Origin: Norana najaformis
Taxonomy: Eukaryota; Annelida; Clitellata; Crassiclitellata; Hormogastridae
Reading direction: 5' to 3'
Assembly: GCA_964023275.1 (NCBI GenBank)
Contig: OZ029913.1
Location: 45,449,976-45,513,975 of the forward strand
DNA: 64,000 nucleotides
Shown: one piece after another, positions 61,001 through 64,000 of the stretch
Layout of the letters: every line of letters begins with the position of its first letter
How positions within the stretch are numbered: position 1 is the first letter of the stretch
Notes under the pieces: generated by a model
Told to the model about the DNA's origin: nothing
Databases searched by the model: none
The model's input: the letters and a program-made list of their open reading frames with translations, nothing else
Translations under genes and position numbers: made by a program

Positions 61001-62886
61001 TTATCAAGAAGGCTTTTGGCCTATCATATTTTTTAAAATTTTACATGATTTAGGCTAAGATACTAGAGGGTCACTGTAAACTCCTTAAAACAAAAACCCT
61101 ACTGGGATATTTGCAACACTTATCAGCTCATCTATGCTAAAATGCAATAAAAATATCATTATGACCCTTTTTGGGAATATATTTTCTCTTTGACCCCCCC
61201 CTTGTCAGATTTTGTGAACTTTGACAGCATATATCCAGCACACGTGAATAAGTAATCAAGTCAGACTTTGCCAGGTAAATGCCAGCCACACAGACAGTAT
61301 ACATATAAAAATTGAATGCATTGTAGCTGGTACATGAAATAAAATGAATATGAAGGCACCTTTGACATTTAATACAGCTGAAATCATAGGACACACAATA
61401 ATAATAATTATATTTTTGTTATCTATGCAAGAAACTGTACTGCTGGAAAACAAATCAGCTAATTTGGTCAAACAGCTGTGGAGATAACAATTCTCAAAAA
61501 GTGGACATCTTGAAGTTTTGTGAAATGCCTTCAAAGGGCGGGATCACGGAATCAACGATATCTTGGAAAGTATTTTAAATATTGCCGAAAAATTTTGGGC
61601 TTTTCCATCCAGTATATCTTGCAACATGTGGTTAAAATTTCAGCCAATTCTGAGATGGTCAGGTAAGAACCTTCCTCAGAATTCGAAGAGTTCACATGGA
61701 ATGACCCATAGGTGATTTTGCCAAATACAGTTATTGATGTTAAGCCCCAACAGAATATGGCAGGGACAACTAGCAAAATGGTGTGTCTACTGCATCAATT
61801 TTGACTTTTCTGTCACTGTGTCTTTAAAAAAGGTGCAACTTGTAGTCAGGAAATTACAGTAATCTTGATTATTTGGTATGAAATCTTATCCTATACTCAA
61901 AACTGACACACACACTCTTGTTTATTAAGGACCTAATACAATCTAATACAACGACTTCTACATTGCCATTACCATAATGCCAAGGCATCAATCTATATAC
62001 AGTCATTTCAAGTGAAATCATAATAAAAAAATCATAATCTTTGATGAAGCCAGGCTGAACTTCAATAGGTTCAGAAACCAGAAGCTAGGCTACGACGGGT
62101 AAGCAACTTGAAACAGAGGACTAAGTTTAGACCTGAAGTACATCAAAGAATTGATAGAACAAACTGAATTGGGCAGCAAATTTCACAGTTTCGAACCAGC
62201 TACCAAGATGGAACACCTTGAGAAGCCAACACCGTTCTGGTACAAGAAACAACAACAGTGTCTGTTGATTGAGAACAATATTTATTAGCATGAGGGGTGA
62301 GCATGGAACACAGATAGGTCAGCTGCGAACTAAACAAAAGATTTAAACTGGATTCTTTGCACATTGGGTAACAGTGCAGTGAATGCAATATTAGTGTGTT
62401 TTGCATGTCACTGTCCAGTTTCAAAAACTGTTCAAAACTGGGACATGATATGTCGCAAAGCATACTGGCCTACACAATGGTGTAGCAACAATTGTTGAAT
62501 TCAACCAACAGTATTAAGCTAAAGCTATGATTCACAGCTTAAGTTGGTTGACTTCACAGCCTATCATCTAGTTCCCCTGCTCTACCAGGATAATAAGCAG
62601 AATACAAACAATATGAACAAGAAGAACTAGAATAACACGAGCTGAAATACCTGAGCATCATTTAATTCTTGTATTGTATCCTTATTCTGGTGACTCGTGT
62701 CACAGACGCACATAAATTCAGCCTCTGTGCGACCCTCAAAAAACAAGTTGCGAATCTTTTGCACCAGGCCAAGTGCCGACTTATGGAAGGGAACTGTGCA
62801 GTTTTCAATGTCCCAGAAGACTCCGATTGGCACTGTTGCTGAGCAGAGTGCAGCTGGCATACATGACTGAATAACTGACATTGGCA
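27271..62886 (-). CDS. MARF1: MARF1 (meiosis regulator and mRNA stability factor 1), 18 exons, 5' partial
   Basis: MARF1 is an RNA-binding endoribonuclease. In mammals it acts in oocytes and represses selected mRNAs and retrotransposons. The chained exons are 62886-62651, 60649-60532, 59826-59660, 58618-58458, 55132-54489, 53309-51875, 50964-50795, 49126-48906, 47674-47536, 47312-47221, 46918-46873, 45855-45653, 43914-43687, 39551-39351, 39029-38762, 31462-31370, 30322-30164 and 28007-27271. All have GT donors and AG acceptors, and every phase agrees, giving about 1,771 codons. Domain order is NYN (about 22-170), RRM1, a linker, RRM2 (about 700-775), eight LOTUS domains and a Ser-rich tail. 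This is the vertebrate MARF1 layout, with longer linker and tail. The N-terminus (some 350 residues in human) is missing, probably beyond 64 kb. Introns carry many mobile elements. Confidence 0.95.
28400..29445 (+). pseudogene. LINE (CR1/Rex-like) endonuclease to RT N-terminal remnant
   Basis: Plus frames show [10 protein letters not shown] (the GDFN motif of APE-type endonuclease), [20 protein letters not shown] (typical following helix), LSDHTAIS (catalytic SDH), and later [20 protein letters not shown], the pre-RT block of CR1/Rex elements. Frames alternate with stops. It sits in the last MARF1 intron, antisense to the gene. Confidence 0.82.
30164..30322 (-). CDS. MARF1: MARF1 exon: tail with conserved [16 protein letters not shown] motif
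   Basis: Reads [53 protein letters not shown]. The segment DLL-x-x-PVPSC-x-PSP-x-L is a conserved short motif in the tail of vertebrate MARF1. The acceptor is TTTGCAGCAG, a tandem NAGNAG, so one residue could be added by alternative use. Donor CCAG/GTCAGT. Confidence 0.92.
31370..31462 (-). CDS. MARF1: MARF1 exon: start of C-terminal tail
   Basis: A 93-base exon, phase 1/1, between TACTGCTAATAG and [42 protein letters not shown]. It has the low-complexity, Ser/Asp-rich style of the tail. It rests on phase fit and splice sites more than on homology. Because it is divisible by three, it could be skipped without a frame change. Confidence 0.75.
31550..33960 (-). pseudogene. CR1/L2-like LINE, internally deleted
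   Basis: Read on minus, it starts with [11 protein letters not shown] and [20 protein letters not shown] (N-terminal endonuclease block), then [20 protein letters not shown] and [14 protein letters not shown] pieces follow: [49 protein letters not shown]. Then [20 protein letters not shown] (C-terminal tail). The YADD segment is missing, so there is an internal deletion. It lies in the MARF1 sense direction, in the intron between the exons at 38.8 and 31.5 kb. A short TA-rich patch at 32.11-32.15 kb interrupts it. Confidence 0.88.
34800..35310 (-). repeat. ~390-bp tandem repeat block A (inverted relative to block B)
   Basis: Two units with shared words: GAGGTTAACATCATTCTTTA, then TCTAGTTTTTGATACAAAAA near 34.81-34.91 kb, and again TTATATCATTCTTTAGCATT, then ACTTTTTTATACAAAAATTT near 35.21-35.28 kb. 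The minus strand matches the plus-strand units at 41.28-42.13 kb (GATGGATTGAAAGAGGAGAT, ATGTTAACCTCA). Nature unknown; no protein is encoded. Confidence 0.75.
35600..36642 (-). mobile_element. piggyBac-like element, internally deleted
   Basis: The right end reads, on minus, TTAA then CCCTTAGTCTGCCAGAGG, a piggyBac-type end with its TTAA target. Inside, the minus strand encodes an acidic N-terminus from [15 protein letters not shown], then [19 protein letters not shown] and [20 protein letters not shown] (start of the transposase domain). It then jumps to the C-terminal cysteine-rich domain: [31 protein letters not shown]. Two frameshifts and loss of nearly all of the DDD core make it non-autonomous. 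The left end was not found. Confidence 0.85.
36735..36825 (-). repeat. LINE 3'-end scrap joined to a LINE body segment
   Basis: GACTTCTATAGTACCG ... TAATGCCCAAG is the CR1/L2-like 3' end also present at 12.4, 47.8 and 62.0 kb. It is directly followed by about 51 bases (GAATCAGGATGAAGAAATTT ... ACAAATTTCAGT) that match 32706-32756 without a visible mismatch, inside the LINE at 31.5-34 kb. So it is a deleted copy of the same family. Confidence 0.75.
37405..38475 (-). mobile_element. piggyBac-like element with TTAA ends and subterminal repeats
   Basis: TTAA at 37405-37408 is followed by CACATTGGCCGCGTGCC. TTAA at 38472-38475 is preceded by a run whose complement is CACATTGGACGCGAGGG, so the two ends are inverted repeats of about 14 bases. 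On minus, near 37.9-37.65 kb, it encodes [29 protein letters not shown], the C-terminal cysteine-rich finger of piggyBac transposases. The first 450 bases on minus hold two ~206-bp tandem repeats with palindromes. The catalytic domain is absent. Confidence 0.85.
38762..39029 (-). CDS. MARF1: MARF1 exon: LOTUS8
   Basis: Reads [89 protein letters not shown]. It includes the closing hairpin ([15 protein letters not shown]) of the last LOTUS domain. Acceptor ATTAACTAG, donor CCAAG/GTTAGG, phase 1. A 7.3-kb intron with piggyBac and LINE remnants follows. Confidence 0.93.
39351..39551 (-). CDS. MARF1: MARF1 exon: LOTUS7 (divergent)
   Basis: A 201-base, phase 0/0 exon between GGTGCACTAG and GAG/GTGAGT. 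It reads [67 protein letters not shown]. It keeps the helical pattern but lacks the DYG-type loop of the other copies, so it is the least typical LOTUS domain here. Confidence 0.9.
40360..40965 (+). mobile_element. piggyBac-like element remnant, third copy
   Basis: Plus frames give an acidic N-terminus ([20 protein letters not shown]), then GRPAHDAPL and TFFSLVL, the start of the piggyBac transposase domain, and after a stop-rich gap the C-terminal finger [28 protein letters not shown]. As in the 35.6-kb copy, the central catalytic part is missing. Orientation is opposite to the other two. Ends were not identified. Confidence 0.78.
41280..42135 (+). repeat. ~380-bp tandem repeat block B
   Basis: Three units begin at about 41289, 41672 and 42032 with GATGGATTGAAAGAGGAGAT, GATGGATTGAAAGAGGAGAC and GATGGATGGGAAGAGGAGAT. 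Each goes on through AACCTCAAG-TCTGTATGTC, TTTACCAAGATCT and CCTTCATTTATGAAAAT. The third is truncated. The minus strand of block A at 34.8-35.3 kb holds the same words. The open frames within it are AT-rich and not conserved between units. Confidence 0.82.
42385..42485 (+). repeat. Dispersed repeat, second copy of the 16.2-kb unit
   Basis: TTTTCTATAGTGACAATATG, GCCTAGATCCAGCTCATTTT and GGGCGAGATCCTTAC parallel the words at 16.25-16.32 kb. Divergence is about one base in five by eye. Confidence 0.65.
42785..43265 (-). pseudogene. LINE (L2/Rex-like) reverse transcriptase C-terminal part
   Basis: The minus frame reads [36 protein letters not shown], the classic block (RPxLEYCSSVWSPYxxKDIxxIExVQRRFTKRI) after the palm of many LINEs and related telomere-linked elements. 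Shifted frames hold remnants of the tail. It lies in the MARF1 intron between the LOTUS6 and LOTUS7 exons. Confidence 0.82.
43687..43914 (-). CDS. MARF1: MARF1 exon: LOTUS5 hairpin and LOTUS6
   Basis: Phase 0 at both ends. It begins with the closing hairpin [20 protein letters not shown], then LOTUS6: [56 protein letters not shown]. Acceptor ACTCGCTTAG is pyrimidine-poor but the phase and sequence fit. Confidence 0.94.
44580..45370 (-). pseudogene. LINE (CR1/Rex-like) reverse transcriptase core
   Basis: On minus: [55 protein letters not shown], then a degraded AFDTVDH block ([10 protein letters not shown]), NLYGVLRC near the PQG block, and [11 protein letters not shown], the catalytic palm. 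Order and spacing are right for CR1/Rex RT. Frameshifts and stops are present. It sits in the intron between the LOTUS5 and LOTUS6 exons. Confidence 0.85.
45653..45855 (-). CDS. MARF1: MARF1 exon: LOTUS5
   Basis: Reads [67 protein letters not shown]. Nearly the same words as LOTUS3 ([15 protein letters not shown]), as in vertebrate MARF1, where these two are also the closest pair. Donor ATCACG/GTACTT, phase 0. Confidence 0.96.
45922..46150 (+). repeat. Possible tRNA-derived SINE
   Basis: TGGTAGCCTGAGTGGTCGAG resembles an RNA polymerase III A box in a tRNA-like head. GGGTCAAATTCTGGCC, about 50 bases on, resembles a B box (GGTTCRANTCC with changes). The head could come from a Leu- or Ser-type tRNA (GTAGCxTGGxCGAGTGG). 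About 150 bases of non-tRNA body follow. No second copy is in this window, so the SINE call is tentative. Confidence 0.45.
46873..46918 (-). CDS. MARF1: MARF1 46-base micro-exon
   Basis: Sixteen codons' worth ([15 protein letters not shown] plus one base) between CGTTTTATAG and AAAGAG/GTAACA. Phases 0 and 1 fit both neighbours exactly, and the sense (LIIALPKR then QTPEEMER) matches the strand and linker between LOTUS4 and LOTUS5 in MARF1. Gene finders could easily miss it; skipping it would shift the frame. Confidence 0.85.
47221..47312 (-). CDS. MARF1: MARF1 exon: LOTUS4, second half
   Basis: A 92-base exon between TGAACTGTAG and [42 protein letters not shown]. The DYG-x-x-x-LEDM pattern is the recognition-helix region of a LOTUS domain. 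The plus-strand ORF here is a shadow. Confidence 0.92.
47536..47674 (-). CDS. MARF1: MARF1 exon: end of LOTUS3 and start of LOTUS4
   Basis: A 139-base exon between ATATTCATTAG and TTTACA/GTAAGA. It reads [55 protein letters not shown] is the closing beta hairpin of LOTUS3; [12 protein letters not shown] is helix 1 of LOTUS4. No long open frame marks it. Confidence 0.92.
47786..48470 (-). pseudogene. CR1/L2-like LINE, endonuclease joined to 3' end
   Basis: The minus frame opens with [20 protein letters not shown], the N-terminal signature (LLLLSGDxELNPGP) of CR1/L2-type endonuclease ORFs. [20 protein letters not shown] and [14 protein letters not shown] follow, then [11 protein letters not shown]. 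At its lower end lies the family 3' end (TAATTATGATAACAGAGCAT). The RT is deleted. It lies in the intron after the LOTUS3 exon. Confidence 0.85.
48690..48750 (+). repeat. AAGGTAAGG-rich short repeat
   Basis: TAAGGTAAGGCTAGGTAAGG words, related in wording to the repeat heads at 53.33 and 63.0 kb. It is 150 bases from the end of the LOTUS3 exon. Confidence 0.5.
48906..49126 (-). CDS. MARF1: MARF1 exon: LOTUS3
   Basis: Carries all of LOTUS3 in one exon: [59 protein letters not shown]. The acceptor is TTTTTACGCTTGCAG and the donor CTCAG/GTTGGT, phase 0. It is the copy most like LOTUS5. Confidence 0.96.
49140..50780. other. MARF1 intron without other genes
   Basis: No coding content is recognised on either strand. 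A (GTAT)n-type microsatellite occupies 50.19-50.48 kb. A short ATATATATAT run at 50757-50768 lies close to the donor of the LOTUS2 exon. Confidence 0.5.
50285..50480. repeat. (TATG)n imperfect microsatellite
   Basis: TATGTATG and GTATGCATG words with frequent interruptions. Confidence 0.85.
50795..50964 (-). CDS. MARF1: MARF1 exon: LOTUS2, second half
   Basis: Starts after CTGCTTACAG and ends CACAACG/GTACGTG. It continues LOTUS2 with [40 protein letters not shown]. The plus-strand ORF over the same bases is its shadow. Confidence 0.92.
51875..53309 (-). CDS. MARF1: MARF1 exon: linker, RRM2, LOTUS1 and start of LOTUS2
   Basis: The largest exon, 1,435 bases. About 250 residues of Ser-rich linker lead to RRM2 ([20 protein letters not shown] ... 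[20 protein letters not shown] ... KRIHVALV). LOTUS1 follows at once ([40 protein letters not shown]). Then comes a short linker with [11 protein letters not shown] and the first helix of LOTUS2 ([20 protein letters not shown]). The exon ends in mid domain at GTCAG/GTATCG, phase 2. Shadow ORFs on both strands across it have no independent support. Confidence 0.96.
53335..53460 (+). repeat. Short interspersed repeat next to the RRM2 exon
   Basis: GGAAGGTAAGGTAAGATAAT, AACTCATTTATTACACACCT, CCTTTAACAATGCTTCTTAA, then GACGGGTATTTCAGCTGAAG. The same string of words occurs at 62.99-63.10 kb (GTAAGGTAAATTGCTCATTA, TTACATACCTCTTTTAACAG). It starts about 25 bases upstream of the acceptor of the large RRM2/LOTUS1 exon, on the intron side. 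Confidence 0.7.
54489..55132 (-). CDS. MARF1: MARF1 exon: RRM1 end and long disordered linker
   Basis: Starts after TTGTTTCTTTCAG and ends at GTA/GTAAGT, a strong donor. It opens with [20 protein letters not shown], the last helix and strand of RRM1. About 190 residues follow, rich in Ser, Glu and Lys with no globular pattern, including [20 protein letters not shown], a basic stretch that could act as a nuclear localisation signal or RNA-binding tail. This linker is poorly conserved in the family. Confidence 0.9.
55470..55805. repeat. (ACAG)n / (ACAC)n-rich tract
   Basis: ACAGACAGAC, AGACAAACAG and CAGACAGAAAGACAC words across about 330 bases. False cysteine-rich ORFs on minus are due to it. 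Confidence 0.85.
55860..57130. other. MARF1 intron, nothing recognised
   Basis: AT-rich intron sequence between the RRM1 exon and the linker exon. Short frames only. The words GAATATTTGACA and CACAGAATATTTGACAATAC near 56.30-56.35 kb form a small local duplication. Confidence 0.45.
57136..57660. mobile_element. MITE with 28-bp inverted ends and TA target (pogo/Tigger-like)
   Basis: Left end: TA, then CCGTATTATCTCGGCTATAG, TGCGCAC. Right end, complemented: TA, then CCGTAAAATCTCGGGTATAG, TGCGCAG. Some 25 of 28 bases agree. The TA duplication and the CCGTA start point to the Tc1/mariner-pogo superfamily. Inside are two copies of TATGTATAATGTGCA (about 57.23 and 57.59 kb), one near each end. No transposase is encoded, so it is a 525-bp non-autonomous element. 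Confidence 0.87.
58458..58618 (-). CDS. MARF1: MARF1 exon: RRM1
   Basis: Phase 0 start after TTTGTATGGTAG, phase 2 end (ACAAG/GTAAAT). It reads [20 protein letters not shown], then [27 protein letters not shown] is the RNP2-like strand; ALLRF takes the RNP1 position and lacks the classical aromatic pair, as in MARF1 of other animals. The RRM is finished in the next exon (AKQLLDGG). Confidence 0.92.
59470..60103. repeat. 38-bp direct repeat flanking a MARF1 exon
   Basis: GGTGCTATATTAAGTGTTTT, then GATACATACATCCATATA, is found at 59470-59507 and again without a visible change at 60066-60103. The 596-base interval contains the third NYN exon (59660-59826). No longer homology is seen around the two copies. 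Confidence 0.85.
59660..59826 (-). CDS. MARF1: MARF1 exon: end of NYN domain
   Basis: Starts after GTTGAGCAG and ends CCAAAG/GTATTC. It completes the strand with [20 protein letters not shown], then [17 protein letters not shown] and [13 protein letters not shown]. Vertebrate MARF1 usually has STDVNF; the aspartate is kept here, so the nuclease site looks intact. The exon lies between two copies of a 38-base direct repeat (59470-59507 and 60066-60103). Confidence 0.93.
60532..60649 (-). CDS. MARF1: MARF1 exon: middle of NYN domain
   Basis: A 118-base exon, phase 0 to phase 1, between CTGTTTCTAG and CAG/GTTTGT. It reads [20 protein letters not shown], then [19 protein letters not shown]. The TADDK aspartates and the final beta strand (ILIS) are as in NYN nucleases. 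It is too short to stand out as an ORF and was found by following the family. Confidence 0.93.
61955..62470 (-). pseudogene. CR1/L2-like LINE 3' end
   Basis: Follows the 12.4-kb copy word for word with divergence: GACTTCTACATTGCCATTAC, CATAATGCCAAGGCATCAAT, then AGACCTGAAGTACATCAAAG, AATTGATAGAACAAACTGAA and CACCTTGAGAAGCCAACACC. On minus it is the LWNSLP-type C-terminal tail and 3' UTR. It lies in the first visible MARF1 intron, in the sense direction of the gene. Confidence 0.8.
62651..62886 (-). CDS. MARF1: MARF1 exon: start of NYN domain
   Basis: Reads [20 protein letters not shown], then [20 protein letters not shown] and LNDAQ. WDIENC carries the first catalytic aspartate of the NYN (PIN-like) nuclease fold. 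The donor is CAG/GTATTT (phase 0). The acceptor chosen, TTTTTGACAG, gives phase 1. A second AG (GTTATTCAG) 18 bases downstream, still before the domain, is also possible. Confidence 0.92.
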
Positions 62887-62914
62887 CTGTCAAAAACACC
62901 AGAGCAAAATATAC

Positions 62915-63115
62915 AATAGCTAAGTAAGGTAATTGCTCATTTACTGCACATCTTTTACCTGTAGTCCTCAGAGAAATGGTCATAAGGCCCAAAATAACAG
63001 TTAAGGTAAGGTAAATTGCTCATTAATTACATACCTCTTTTAACAGTAGTTCCTCATATTCATGGTCCTGAAGGATAATTCAGATGAAGCACAAATACAA
63101 TACCAGCAACCACAC
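62915..63115 (+). repeat. Short interspersed repeat, two diverged copies upstream of the first NYN exon
   Basis: AAGTAAGGTAATTGCTCATT, TACTGCACATCTTTTACCTG at 62.92 kb and AAGGTAAGGTAAATTGCTCA, TTAATTACATACCTCTTTTA at 63.00 kb are the same unit in tandem. A third copy stands at 53.34 kb. The first begins about 30 bases upstream of the acceptor of the NYN exon. Confidence 0.72.
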
Positions 63116-63119
63116 AACT

Positions 63120-64000
63120 AATTAACCTATATTTACAGGTCACGTGACTTCACAACAAATTATAAACTTAACAAGATACACAGGGATCATCTCAAAGTGG
63201 CATTTTTGCAAGTAAACACAGAAAACAGCTGTCATGGAGCACAATCATATTTTGTTCGGTTTTTGTTGGTTTCTTTAACCTGGTCTTTATAGCAAAGTAC
63301 TGTGTGGACGCATTAACACGCTCCCGTGATTCCATATAATGTGAAGTGGTCATATGTCCCCAAAAGCTATTAACTTAACACGTCGTGTCGGTTAACGCAT
63401 TGTACAACAACTGCAATGTACCGCTAAATATACGGGCTCACCGTTTTACTACTGGGATCAAGGCTAATTAAATCACTGGAACATAGTCTGTAAGACATAC
63501 TCTGGCACCTGTAATATTTCATTCATCCCCGAACTTGGCATTAGTCGTACAAGCGGGATGGAGTCTTTTAAATAAATGTGCATGCGGCTCAACCGTGGCA
63601 GGGAGCTATTTAGGGCAGAAAAAGGAATGACTAGGAAGTCTGGCTGAAACCGGTTTTAACTGGTTAGGAGGGGGAATTGGCAGGTCGAGGCAGGTATGGC
63701 GTGACCGGCATGACCGGAGAGAGGTTGGCTGGCCGGACAGCCAGCCGGGTACAGACCTGCCTGCCGTGCAAAGAGACAAGGAGGAGCTCGGTTGGAGGGA
63801 ACACCGTGGGATAGGAGAGTGGGGCGACCGAGTAGCAGAGGAGATATATTTAACATTGTCCCATTTAACGTGCGAACTGGTTTACACGCTGTTTTGAAGG
63901 CGTGTCCCCCCCCACGACTTCGCATTAACTTGTCCGCACTGTATTGTAGAACAAATTTCTGCCCACATTGTGCAAATATTTTTAAACAACTTTTTGAACT
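63120..64000. other. No gene seen; GC-rich patch at 63.6-63.93 kb
   Basis: The expected N-terminal exons of MARF1 are not recognisable here. A GC-rich patch (63.59-63.92 kb) includes GGCTGGCCGGACAGCCAGCC, a 7-bp stem with a 6-base loop near 63.73 kb. It could be a first-exon or promoter area, but no TATA or coding start can be assigned. The minus ORF across it has no family features. Confidence 0.35.

Noticed and set aside
63310..63410. Possible fourth piggyBac end pair around TTAACACG and GGTTAACGCATTG
   Set aside because: TTAA words are present, but no matching inverted repeat of useful length was found.
63656..63925. 89-codon minus ORF as the MARF1 N-terminus
   Set aside because: The Pro/Ala/Gly-rich peptide has no resemblance to MARF1 and the GC-rich composition explains its openness.

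Overview
The window is eukaryotic nuclear DNA, AT-rich and intron-rich, from an animal. Spliced exons, a family A GPCR exon, non-LTR, Gypsy, hAT and piggyBac remnants, and many microsatellites all point that way. The abundant TAGGCCTA-type words and the mix of mobile elements suggest a marine invertebrate, perhaps an echinoderm or hemichordate. The phylum is inference and cannot be proved from this sequence alone.

The dominant gene is MARF1 (meiosis regulator and mRNA stability factor 1, limkain b1) on the minus strand, about 62.9 to 27.3 kb. I could chain 18 consecutive coding exons with GT/AG borders and agreeing phases. They encode about 1,771 residues: an NYN ribonuclease domain, RRM1, a long acidic/Ser-rich linker, RRM2, eight LOTUS (OST-HTH) domains and a disordered C-terminal tail ending in TAA. 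The residues before the NYN domain are not recognisable in the last 1.1 kb and probably lie beyond the window.

The left 22 kb has no complete gene. It holds the last exon of a neuropeptide-type GPCR (7.27-7.70 kb, plus strand) set among microsatellites, a 31-bp minisatellite, a (TGG)30 tract, two opposed pieces of one LINE family (5.4-7.0 kb), a deleted hAT element (10.9-11.6 kb), a Gypsy mosaic (13.8-17.5 kb) and a frameshifted ZBED5/SCAND3-like hAT transposase (19.0-21.0 kb). From 22.8 to 27.2 kb I see no gene; it is 3' flank or 3' UTR of MARF1.

The MARF1 introns are heavily colonised. They hold several CR1/L2-like LINE fragments, three deleted piggyBac elements that keep the C-terminal cysteine cluster (35.6-41.0 kb), an inverted pair of ~380-bp tandem repeat blocks around them, a tRNA-derived SINE-like repeat, a pogo-like MITE (57.1-57.7 kb) and a short repeat beginning AAGGTAAGGTAA close to two exon starts. 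MARF1 proteins are known to restrain retrotransposons in the mammalian germ line, but the link to this TE load is only thematic. I found no convincing wholly new system. The strongest leads are the repeated phase-0 intron position at LOTUS domain ends, the core-less piggyBac cluster, and the palindromic subterminal repeats of one piggyBac element.
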